A stretch of DNA of 17,666 nt from DASYSA01 sp036003885 (GTDB lineage Bacteria > Acidobacteriota > Blastocatellia > UBA7656). The DNA lies in NCBI GenBank assembly GCA_036003885.1, contig DASYSA010000142.1, positions 1 through 17,666 of the forward strand, read 5' to 3'. Positions 1-9,700 of the stretch are shown piece after piece. Each line of letters begins with the position of its first letter. The stretch's first letter is position 1. The translations under genes and the position numbers were made by a program. Below the pieces are notes generated by a model. That model was not told the DNA's origin. It saw nothing but the letters and a program-made list of their open reading frames with translations, and did no database searches.

Positions 1-586
1 AAAAATATAGCGCGCCTTTTTACTGGGCGCCGTTCGTGCTCGTGGGTGAGTGGAAGTAAACCAAGCAGTTATGGAATGGCCCCGGGCTTTGTCAATTCCA
101 TTCTTGGTTGGAATCCAAACGCTCACTTTTGATCTCCAAACGTTCGTGAGCTGTCGAATGTCACCGCAGTCCTGCGGCGAGAACATGACTGCAGATGGGC
201 CACGGAGGTTTTGCGCTCTGGCATCATGCGCCTGTTCAAATCCCTGCGTCGCCGAATTGGGGTGATATCCGCGCGAGTGGTCTTGCTGATACTCGCGTTA
301 CGGCTACATGTTTCGAAAGGCAACGCACTCTGAAATCCGTTAAGAGAATCTCTTGTAACCGTCGATTGACCTGGCGGTAAGAGGGGTTAACACCAGAGGT
401 CCACAGGATGTGCTGCGTCATGACATTCGAGAGAGGCACAAAAGAACTTCGTTCACCTGGATCACCATGATCTGTCGCGGTTGCCGCTGTTGTGCTGGGA
501 CCGACGATGCACGTGCTTCCCCGAAAGGTAACGACAGCGTTGCGCCAAATCACATAGATGTAGAGCGAGCGATCTCACTCACAAAT
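1..586. other. Left-edge region with no supported gene
   Basis: This stretch lies downstream of the last toxin gene. Several open frames of 60-105 codons exist on both strands, but their translations are rich in Arg, Ser, Cys and Thr, show no recognisable domain, overlap each other in conflicting frames and lack well-placed ribosome-binding sites. I therefore call no gene. Small items seen are a perfect 6+6 base inverted repeat around one centre base at 342-354 and a 35-codon frame at 226-333 (+) encoding a short basic-then-hydrophobic peptide. No tRNA, transposase or attachment site was recognised. Confidence 0.6.
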
Positions 587-618
587 CAAGTGAGACGTCG
601 TCTCGACGACGCCTCTTG
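587..618 (-). terminator. Probable terminator hairpin after the toxin operon
   Basis: On the minus-strand transcript a hairpin starts 6 bases after the TAG stop of the last gene. The core stem pairs GAGGCGUCGU with ACGACGUCUC around a CGAG tetraloop: ten pairs including one G-U wobble. CAAG and CUUG on the flanks can extend it past a two-base bulge. The wobble becomes an A-C mismatch if the plus strand is transcribed, so the structure favours the minus-strand RNA. The U-tract that follows is weak (AUUUGU), so termination could be inefficient or assisted by Rho. A competing 7-base-pair hairpin (573-579 with 589-595) overlaps it. Confidence 0.5.
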
Positions 619-624
619 TGACGG

Positions 625-3600
625 CTACTTCTTGCTCAACCTGTATTTAATGAGCAACCAGAGCGCAGTGAGGTGATCGCCGCTCGCCGAGGACAACTTA
701 AATGACTCGCCGAATGTGATCGACGGAAGGGATGGCGCGGGCGCAGGAGGCTCCTTTACGCTGGCGAACAGACCCATGGACTCCTTCCAGATGATCTCGA
801 CTGGAGCGTCTGTTCCGGCAGGTTGCAGGGTGACGGCAGGCTCGCTTTTCGTTTCCATTTGGGCAAGCCAGTCGGCAGCCTCGATCGTAAGGTTCATCAC
901 GCTCGCGAAGTACGGGAAGCGATCATAACCGAGAGACAGCGAGACCGCCTGACCTTGTCGCAGCTGGTTCCATTCGTTCGGGAAGTCGTGGCGGAACTCG
1001 AACGCTGCGTACAGTCCTGTCGCTCCAGTTGTCCCCGACAACGTGTTCTTCAGCTCGGCCTCCCGGCCTTGTTTGAATGCCGCGCCTCCCTCCAGTGCCG
1101 TGTAGCTGATGTGAAGAATGACGTCGGAAATGGTGTCGTAGTCGAACTGCCGCGCCGTCGTGGGGAGCTCGATGCGCCACTTGCTGACGGCGCCGGCTCC
1201 TTCGAACGGAAGGCGACGTTCGTCGTGGAAGTTCAGCTCGAACAAGCCCGCATCGTTTCTGCCGGCGCTGGTCGCAATTGACTGCAACGGGCTGAACGAT
1301 TCCTCCAGCGGGTCCTTGACGGAGGCGGCCGTGCATTTGCGCCTCAGCAAGTGCTTGAGCAGGGTTAAAGTGCAGCTCACGCTGGTGTAGGGCCCCGTCA
1401 CGGACGGAATCGTCAAGCTCACTGATTTGATCCGGCGCAGGTAATGGCCCGGATAGTCGAGATCGAACAGTGCTTCCGGGATATCTACTTCGCACTCGCT
1501 GGTCTGTCGTAGACGGATCAGCGCGAGTGGATCGAGTCTGGCGAGCGACACGTGTTTAGTGAGCTCATAGGTCCGTTTGTTCTGATCGAGGTAGACCGCT
1601 TCGAGCCGTCGCAGGTCCAGTGAGAGCCGTTCGCCTGCCAGCAGGCCTTTTCGCAGATTGTCCCACGCGCCGAACTGAATGAGATGAGAATCCGTGATAC
1701 CCAGTTCGTGCCTGTACGTCCGCTCGGCACGCTTCGCTAAATCATACGCGAGCTTGTACGCCTGGAAGTAGACAGCAGAAACCTGAGAGACCATCCATGT
1801 ATATAGGTCGTGGTTAGTGAACTTCTCACGCAGAAAATCCTCGATCTCGCCTGCCTGCTCGATCTGTTTTTCATGGTTCGCCAGTTCGCTCTCGGCGATC
1901 TGGCGGCGAAAATCCGCCGCGATCATCTGCTTATCAATTTGCTTGATATCGGCCCCAGCAATATCGGCTTGAAGTTTCCAGTCGTCAGCCCGCCTCCGAT
2001 AGCCTGCAAGCAGGCCGCTAACGCTTCCGCGCGCCTGTGCCACGCCTCCGAGGATTTCGAGTGCACGACCGGCGCTTTGAAGGGCGGCGCCGCTCGAGGA
2101 CCCACCTGCAATTCGATTAAGCCAAATTGCGCCCCCGCCCATGCTGCCCGTCAAAGACCCGATAAACTGATCCGGCCAGCCATGTGCGAATGATGCTGCC
2201 AGTTGCAAACCCTGCCCACCCGTTTGGAGTGCGGTCGCAAGTGTAAGCATTGCGAGTTGGTCCTTCTCTCCCGCAATTGTGAAGGCCCGATTGCTATAGA
2301 ACTGCTCTCTTACAGACGCTTGGGCTCGCGCCTGTTCAAGACCGGCAAGCGTATTCTCTGCTTCCTTGATTTGCTGTCTCTTTACTTCACGAACCGCTTC
2401 AAGCAAAGCTTTCTCATGCCCAGCACGAATCTGAGCTAACTTCTCGCCGTCCTTTTTCTCCAGAGCAGATAGCAGCAGGCTACCAAGCTGCTTTAGTTCC
2501 TCGCAGAATTCCCTGGCCTTTTGCAGCATGAACACGAAGCGGTAATGCGGCAAGGGCGCCGCGAGATCATCGAGCACTTTGCTGAGATCCAAGCCCATGG
2601 CGGTAGCTCGTACAAGCAGTGCGGGGTCGATAGGCGGTTCGAACAGCGGCAGCTCGCGGACGACACCTTCGAAGTTCATGCAGTGGCGGATCTTGAATAG
2701 CCGATCCTCGACCGTGTCCCAGTAGCTGAGCAGCTTATCGTTATGGGGAATGCAGAAGGCGAGATTCGCAAGCCCTAGAATATTTTTGGTTTCGCCTGAG
2801 GTTCCGTTTCCGTCCGCGCCAAATGAGAATGGAATCAACGTCTCGACTTGCACAATGCCATTGGAAAAATCGTCGAGTGTTTTTCGCAGCGTCGCGTACG
2901 TCAACGGACCACCCATCTCTTTCACGACTGGCGGCACACGGCGCGGTCGTATCCCAAGCAGATTGGCAGCAAGTATGTAAAGTTGGGTGGCCTCGTTGAT
3001 CGATTCGATGGTATCGCGGCTGAAAAGCTTATCTCCCCAGGCAATGAGGTTGTCGAGATACTTCATCACGACCGTTTTCATATACGCGCCAGGCCGGCCG
3101 CGCGCGATACGGTGTGGCTGGAAGGGGTGCTCGCGCCAGTCAGCGATGGCGGCCTCTACATCCTCCTTCTTCTTTTTATCGGCGGTTGGGTCTTGCAGCG
3201 TCCATAACAAATCCTGTATGCGCTCCGGTACGCCTTGATCGCGAAAGGGCTTGACGTTCCAGTAGCGCTGAGGGACTGGATGCGTATCATCAGTCATCGG
3301 ATTGAAGATGTAATGGAACCATTGCATCGCCTCTTCATGCCGCTGGTCCTGCAGCAGTCGGGTAGCGATGAACAAAGGGATGTGGAAGAAGAGTTCCCAA
3401 TTGTATTGGGAATACGCGCCCGAAAGATCGAAATCAACATTGAACCGTGGGTATCCTTTGTCAACGACCTCTGTGGGTGAATAGAGTAGGTCGAAATAGT
3501 TGGTTTTCTGTCCAGGCTTGGGAAGAAGTGCGCCCCAACTGATGTCCTTATGGGAGGGGTTATCTCGATATAACTTTTGGTTAGCTATGGTCAGCAGTTG

Positions 3601-3717
3601 GGGAATGCCCGCCTTCTGCAATTGTTCTACGAAAGTGCAGACGTAAGGCTGCTGAAAGGCGTAGAAGCGAAGTTTTTCTTCGTCATAGCTGCCTCCGGGC
3701 AATCCATTTGTGGCCAT
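625..3717 (-). CDS. Tc toxin subunit A, C-terminal half (channel and TcB-binding part)
   Basis: This 1030-residue protein is the C-terminal part of a Tc toxin A subunit, which in the family forms the translocation channel and docks the TcB-TcC cocoon. Family-typical segments appear in order: YNWELFFHIPL near residue 105 and WFHYIFNP near 133; the VVMKYLDNLIAWGD and RDTIESINEATQLY region at about 216-247; long charged coiled-coil-like helices at about 400-475 and 580-635; and between them a glycine- and alanine-rich weakly hydrophobic stretch at about 478-575, expected to be the pore-forming hairpin. The TcB-binding domain follows at about 730-960, with PEALFDLDYPGHYLRRIKS, PFEGAGAVSKWRIELP and QFDYDTISDVILHISY, all strongly conserved in TcA proteins. 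The ATG is preceded by a strong Shine-Dalgarno sequence five bases away. The gene starts 14 bases after the stop of the upstream TcA gene, in a different frame. It is complete at both ends. It has no signal peptide, which fits the family. Assignment is confident; target cell and host are unknown. Confidence 0.95.
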   Translation of the reverse strand: MATNGLPGGSYDEEKLRFYAFQQPYVCTFVEQLQKAGIPQLLTIANQKLYRDNPSHKDISWGALLPKPGQKTNYFDLLYSPTEVVDKGYPRFNVDFDLSGAYSQYNWELFFHIPLFIATRLLQDQRHEEAMQWFHYIFNPMTDDTHPVPQRYWNVKPFRDQGVPERIQDLLWTLQDPTADKKKKEDVEAAIADWREHPFQPHRIARGRPGAYMKTVVMKYLDNLIAWGDKLFSRDTIESINEATQLYILAANLLGIRPRRVPPVVKEMGGPLTYATLRKTLDDFSNGIVQVETLIPFSFGADGNGTSGETKNILGLANLAFCIPHNDKLLSYWDTVEDRLFKIRHCMNFEGVVRELPLFEPPIDPALLVRATAMGLDLSKVLDDLAAPLPHYRFVFMLQKAREFCEELKQLGSLLLSALEKKDGEKLAQIRAGHEKALLEAVREVKRQQIKEAENTLAGLEQARAQASVREQFYSNRAFTIAGEKDQLAMLTLATALQTGGQGLQLAASFAHGWPDQFIGSLTGSMGGGAIWLNRIAGGSSSGAALQSAGRALEILGGVAQARGSVSGLLAGYRRRADDWKLQADIAGADIKQIDKQMIAADFRRQIAESELANHEKQIEQAGEIEDFLREKFTNHDLYTWMVSQVSAVYFQAYKLAYDLAKRAERTYRHELGITDSHLIQFGAWDNLRKGLLAGERLSLDLRRLEAVYLDQNKRTYELTKHVSLARLDPLALIRLRQTSECEVDIPEALFDLDYPGHYLRRIKSVSLTIPSVTGPYTSVSCTLTLLKHLLRRKCTAASVKDPLEESFSPLQSIATSAGRNDAGLFELNFHDERRLPFEGAGAVSKWRIELPTTARQFDYDTISDVILHISYTALEGGAAFKQGREAELKNTLSGTTGATGLYAAFEFRHDFPNEWNQLRQGQAVSLSLGYDRFPYFASVMNLTIEAADWLAQMETKSEPAVTLQPAGTDAPVEIIWKESMGLFASVKEPPAPAPSLPSITFGESFKLSSASGDHLTALWLLIKYRLSKK
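1108..1485 (-). other. TcB-binding domain core of TcA (within the CDS)
   Basis: This segment encodes residues of about 745-870 of the second TcA protein. It holds the most conserved TcA signatures: PEALFDLDYPGHYLRRIKS near 747, a Thr/Ser-rich strand leading into LTLLKHLLRR near 784, PFEGAGAVSKWRIELP near 837 and QFDYDTISDVILHISY near 857. In the family this region forms the funnel that contacts the TcB propeller. Its good preservation suggests that the split protein still assembles with the fused TcB-TcC encoded upstream; this is inferred from sequence only. Confidence 0.85.
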
Positions 3718-3731
3718 AACAATCTCCTTTC
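3718..3731 (-). promoter_or_regulatory. Ribosome-binding site of the second TcA gene
   Basis: The 14-base gap between the two TcA genes reads GAAAGGAGATTGTT on the minus strand, directly before the ATG. AAAGGAGA lies five bases from the start codon, close to ideal spacing. This site decides the start and shows that the second TcA half is a separate cistron, not the product of a recent frameshift. Translation is probably coupled to termination of the upstream gene because the gap is so short. Confidence 0.85.
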
Positions 3732-6700
3732 CTAACTGCCGGACATCGTATTGCCCGCAAGATCATCGACCAGGTCTGATGATGGTTTTGTCCACCCCTT
3801 CTTCGTATCAATCTGAGCGGGTTTCTTGATGGTCACCGTCGATTCGGTCCAGGTCTCTGTATCCTGAGGAACGGTAACGTTCTCAGGAAGTGGCCTGGCA
3901 AGATACGTACAGGTAGGATCACCGTAGCAGAAAGAGAACGGCCCCTCCCTTGATAAGTCGGTATCCGTAAGAACGTAGAAGGGCACCCCGAGTTTGAGAT
4001 CGATTTTCTTAAGAATTTCCTTTTCAGGGAGATCCTGAAGTATCAAGGAACTGAGCGGCGTCCTGTATGCCTGCCCTTCGACAAACGAAACTTCGGGACC
4101 TGTAATTGTGACTGATTCGCCGCTATCCACGTCCCAAGTCTCCATCTTTTGATCGCAAACATTGAAGCTGAAGATTCCTTTCCGAGTAAATTCGTGAATT
4201 CCCGAAATCTCGTTTTCTTCGCTACCCTTCCATAAATGCCTGAGTAACAATAAGTCGATCTTCTCTGGACCTCCGAAGGTGACGAGGCGCAATCGATACT
4301 CGTCTTTGGGAGTGTTCTTATTTGGCGCCCCTTTATCTGCGTGGATTACATCAAACGTTACCCGTCGCGGCGCCCATTTCCCCCATTTGAATTCGCTCCA
4401 CGCGAGTCTGGCTTCCCACCGAGTGTGGGGTTCCACGCCTCCAGTTTGAGGTGATTCTGGATCCGGTTTCTCATCCAACACCAGCCAGAACAAGTAAAGC
4501 CTTCTATTGGCCACAAGCGGGATCAAATGATCCCCTTGGATGTCCAAATCCACCGGCTCCCAAGGTGTCCACTCGTCGGCCAAGGGGCCGTTCTTAGGGA
4601 AGGTGCCTTTGCGGTAGTAATACACGAAAGGTGGATTCCAAGTGCGTCCAAAAACGTGGTAGATTTCTTTTTCTTCGCCGTCTTGCTCTTTCTCCTCCTT
4701 GCAAAAGCCACGGATGTCTAGTCTCGCAACCCCGTCGAGCTTGTACAGATAATTGACCAACGCCGTCTCCACCGTTTCGTCGGTAAGTTCGTTCTGCAAA
4801 AGCTCCGTCTCCAGCTCCTTAAAGAACGGCGTCTTGTCATCACGCAGCTCAGGCTCGATCCAGTTTTCGGGATAGAGAAAGACTTTGCGGTTTGCTTCCC
4901 ATACGCGATAGTTCTTCATCCACTTCCACTGGTCCGCATCGATGTCGTCCGGACTGACTTCCGATTCCAGATTGAGGAGGCAACGCTGTATGAACATCTG
5001 TACCGAGGAGATTGCTTGCTTGATGCGAGAGGTGAGCATGCAACTGCTCATTTCAGTGTCGATCAGGAAGTGTCCCAGGAGACTGTTCTTATCAAAGACA
5101 TCACCTACTGCTCGGTCGAGGGCGGCCCAGGTCGCGGGTCCGACGATGCCGTCAACATCGATTTTGTTGGTATCCTGGAAGGTCTCGATTGCCGTTTCGG
5201 TGTTGGGGCCGAAGATGCCATCTACCTTGAGTGGTAACACCGCAGGCAACACCGGCTGCAGCGGTGCCAGCGCCACATTGAGCTTGCGCTGGAGTTCAGT
5301 GACAGACTCTTTGAGCGAACTCCAAATCTTCAACTGAGGATGGGGCCACGACATCCGCGCTACCAGAAAGTCTACCAGCGCTGTCCGCTGCTTCTCGCGA
5401 AGCGGATCGTTTAAGCCGCGTGCTACCTCGAGCCAGTCGCTTTGCTCATATCGGGATTTGACGGTCTCGATCACTTCTTCGGCTTGAGCGTAGTCCGGCT
5501 CTTTTTGTGACCAAAGAAGCAGGGTCTTTGCCGGAGCACCCGTGCGTTTGATCAATGCTATCGCGTTCCGCAGCCTCACGAGATCAGCGGCCGTGAGATT
5601 GGCGAGCACGTTACCGGGTCCCTCCGGAGGAGAATTGAGCATATCGATTCCTTGCGGAGGAAGTTTGAGCAACGAGTTCACCCATTGCTTATCCCATCCC
5701 GTCGCTTCCACAATTGTTGGGACTGACTTGTCCTTAAGCACATCGACCAGAGCTTTCTCGCTCCTGGGGAGGCTATTACGAAAGTCGAAGAACCGCTCGA
5801 GGGCGATCCAGCCGAGGAATAATTCTTTGGTCAGCGTTTCCGATTGAGTCAGCTCCAACGGAAGTTTATTGAGATTGAAGTTCTCGAACGAGGATCCATT
5901 GTCGGACAGATATGTAAGCTCCGCCTCTGTCATTTCGAACGCCTTTGCTACCTGAGCGGCCTTGAACAAGCGGACAAAAGTGAGCACAGGCGGCGTCTTC
6001 TGGTTCAGGATGTCGAATACGTGCGGTCCGCCCTGATCCTTAACCAGCTTTAGTAAATCGTTGAGCGCGGATTCATTGAGGAAGTCCGTCAACGCTGGCT
6101 GGGCTTTACCCGCGGTGGGTAGTGGAGCTGTGGAATCGAGGACTCGCTCGACCAGCGTCTTGGCGATCGATTCTTCGAGGCCCAACGCCGCGGCGAGCGT
6201 TTGGAAAACCAGACTGCGCTGCATCCTGACACGGAGCCAGGGAAGGAGCTTATCGCGAAGATAGACGACATTCTTAGCGAATCGTTCATCCTTGGTCTCA
6301 TTCAGTTGCAGGTTGTCAAAGAGCGCGCTCTTGTCCTTGGACAAGTCTGGACCCAGGAAACTTGAGTTCAAATCCTTTAGCAACGTGTCGTGGAGCTTTT
6401 GCAGGAACGTTTTCCCAGCATCTTGCTGAAAATTGTCTCGGCGCCAATCGATCACATCGACTGTCTGCGCAATCTCGTCCGGCTTGATGTAATTGGCTTC
6501 CTCTCCGGTTTTAGGTGGGGTCAGCAGCGGCTGCAGTTCACTCAATTGTTTTCGCAATGACTCGCCGAGGGGATCATCAGCTAGCTGTGTTTCCTGTTTG
6601 ACCTGAGCCAATCCCTCAGCGATGGCTTTTAAGCTGGTGAACGTCAGAACTCGGGTTGGCGCCGGGTGACGCGTCGGTTCCTCCTCATGACGGAGAAGAT

Positions 6701-9700
6701 AGTTAAGAAGGGGAACGCTAAAGTTCGAATCTTGTATCGTCTGCGCGAGTCTCACGAAACGAACGGCGGCCCTTGGATCGCTGGCGTGAAAGGGGTCATG
6801 GTCTTCAGGTACAAGCCGCAACAGAGTGACGATATCTTTAACACGCAGCTTGAGTGATCGCGCCAGGGTTCCATAACGAAAGAGGAGTGAGAGATTCTTG
6901 ATATTCAGTTTCGGAACGGCATTTGGACCAGTGAACTCGTGCAAGGCGATCGCATCGTAATCCGCTGCCGTAAGTTGTAAGGTAGCGAAGATCGGGGTCA
7001 AGTGGTCGGGCAGATCCTTGCTGGTATCGGCCAGATCCGATTGCTTCAGTTTGAACAGCTCGTTGGGTGATGCCTCCCCGGACTCGGGGTTTTTCGGCGT
7101 CAGGGACTGCGTTAGGAATACCCGGGCGTAAGCAGAATCTTCACCCCACGTATCCAGGTCCGACCAGAAGGCAAGAAGATTCGGTATCGAGACGTTCAAC
7201 TCAAAGTGCAGCCTGTCAACAGCCTCAAAGCGCGAGAGAATGTTTGGATCCTCATGTAGCACGTCGTTGTCGAGAGTGCCGCCGAAGGCGTGCAGTGCCG
7301 CATCGAGATCAGTCGTCGGCCATTGAAGCGCACGCCACAATCGTAGAAAGCGGTGAATACGTTTCAACCAGTGAAACTCCGACACTTCGTTCTCCATCCA
7401 CGTCAGGTTTTGGAGCGTCATCTTGCTGACGTCGCACGGATCCTTCGCGTCAACTTCTATCGTGATAGTTTTCTTCGCCGGTGGCTGCGGCTTGTCGTAG
7501 ACGTGTGGGTTGACAAAGCGCGTCTTGAGCAGGGCGACCAGTTCCTCCATGGAAAGACCGGTCCGCGTCAGGAATTCGGATACTTTCGCAATCTTCGCTT
7601 CAAATTTGCCAAAGCCATAATATTGCCAAACGTCCATGTTTCCGATGGTTCCTGCGTTCCCGCTGGCGGTGATGATACTCATGAGCGCCGAGCTTAGCTC
7701 GAGACGTTCTGTGGAAAGATCTTGTTCAGACGGTAATAAAGGCGTACCCGTTTGGAACGCCTCCATGATTTCTGCGCGGCTTGTGCCGAGGTGATCCAGG
7801 TACCCCCTCACGACCTCCAGCGAACGGTGAAAGGGCAATGTCATTGGAAACACGGCCTTGGTCGCCAGATGTTCGTACACTTCGGGAATAATGTATTGCG
7901 GCACTGCGCGCAGCTCTGCTGCAACGGTACCCCCAGTGTCTCTGGCGTCCAAAGTTTTTCCGGTTGCCGGTGCGTCGGACCACTCATACGCAACCGGTTT
8001 GTTCGGATCGATGTTGGGAACCGCTTTCAGATGAGTGAGGATAAACGATTCTAAAATCTCATTAACAAGATCAATGTAAGGAAGCGGCGTGTTGGTGTTC
8101 TCACAGGTTAGAGCTATTCCCTGCACATCAGACCTGCGGGCAAGGAGCACGTTAATGGGCGCTTTTCCCTTCCCTCCAGGAAGCATCGCTATCGTCGCGT
8201 CTTCATATTTAAGCGTTCCCTTGTTCGGATCTTTTTCCAGGTTGTCTAACCAATGCAGCAGGTCAACGAAATACGCGGCGGGACTGTAAACCGAACGGCA
8301 ATGCTCGCACTCGCAATAGCTGAGTGAGCCAAAGAGTGTCTCGAGATTCGGATTCTTCTTGAAGAACTCTTTCTTCGCCTGATCTTGAGTTTCCTTGGAA
8401 CCTCCGACCGCGAACGGCGAGGGTTCAAGAAGCAGATGCAGATTGACCAGATACTCAAGACTCGCTGCCGCCTTGCTGGAAGCCTGGTTAAAAATCAAAT
8501 CGGCCGTCATTTCCGGAGTTTTCCCGGACAGCAGCATCATTAGCGTATCGCCAGCCGGCATATCTCCAGCGGATGGCGACAGCACCATATAGGCACCATC
8601 CAAACTATCCTTCAACTCCTCGGCCGTCTCGACGAAGCGCTGGCCGAAGTGGCGTCTCGGTGTGCGCGCTATGGCATATGCCGACGTGAAGCCACCTTGA
8701 CGTAAGATGGTCACCTGGTCGGCGCTCGGTGCGAGGCGCAATAGGCGCTGCAGTGTCTTGGTCTCTTCGACAACGTTAGTCCGTTCGTCGTCCGCGATTC
8801 CAACAAACGCTGCTTCCACATGCTCCGCCACGAACTCGTCCACATTGGCCCAGTACAAATCCAACGTGGGTGCGTTTGCCAGAAAGGTCTGTATCGCCGG
8901 GCCGGAACTGGGTGCTCGCGTGATTGCATGGCGCAGACTGTCGCTGGGGAACAGCGCTTCGATCGGCTCGCGCAATGCGGTGATGTAGTTGTTCAGACGT
9001 TCTTCCGGGTTCTGTCCAGGTGTGTCCGGTGGCAGGATAATCTCATCGGTTCCCCTGTTCGCCTCGAGTAACTGACGCCAATGCTTTCGGTCAAATCCGG
9101 CGAGATCCCGGAGGGACTTTAATTCGCCGCGCTGCCGCAAGCTCTTGAGCTGGAGCATTAACGGAGCGTGATACTGCGTTAGCATGCCGAGGTGGAGCGT
9201 GAACCGGAGATCCTCGCGGGCTTGGGGATCGAAATTCTGATCTTCTTCCAGGCCGCGCCAGAACTCCGCAACCGATCCTTCCCTTGTCAAATAGCGGGAC
9301 AAAAACATCTCCTGTAACTCACGGCTAACAAGCGACGTTCCCACTAGCTCACCTACTGAGAGCCGGCCCGGATCGGCAGACGCCTCGAAGGTCGTTTTCA
9401 GCAAGACCGACTTTAGACGATCCGTCCACCGGTCCAGCTCGGCGGCGTTGGGCAACGGGGCAACGATATTGCTTTCGATGGCGCGCGTGATCGATTCGCG
9501 CAGGTTCTTTAGGCTGTGGTCCAGGAGGGCCGGCAGTTGGAGAAGCATGCCCTCGCGGCCAAGTGCATAGAACAGCCAGTCGGGCAACGATGTTTCTCTT
9601 GTGAGGCGGTTGGCAACTATCAGCGTTGCGATCTGTCGCCGGCTGACACCTGCACTGCAGGCGAGAAACTGGACGTCCTCTTTTTCCAGATCAGCGAGCG

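Noticed and set aside
71..114. Short inverted repeats around ATTCCA/TGGAAT
   Set aside because: They are only 6-7 bases long with several possible partners, not placed near any gene start, and expected by chance.
236..553. 105-codon minus-strand frame downstream of the operon
   Set aside because: There is no domain, the composition looks random, no ribosome-binding site was found, and it overlaps several competing frames on the other strand.
923..1495. 190-codon frame on the minus strand overlapping the second TcA gene
   Set aside because: It is rich in Arg and Gly, typical of a shifted reading of a real gene, and overlaps the highly conserved TcB-binding domain in another frame.
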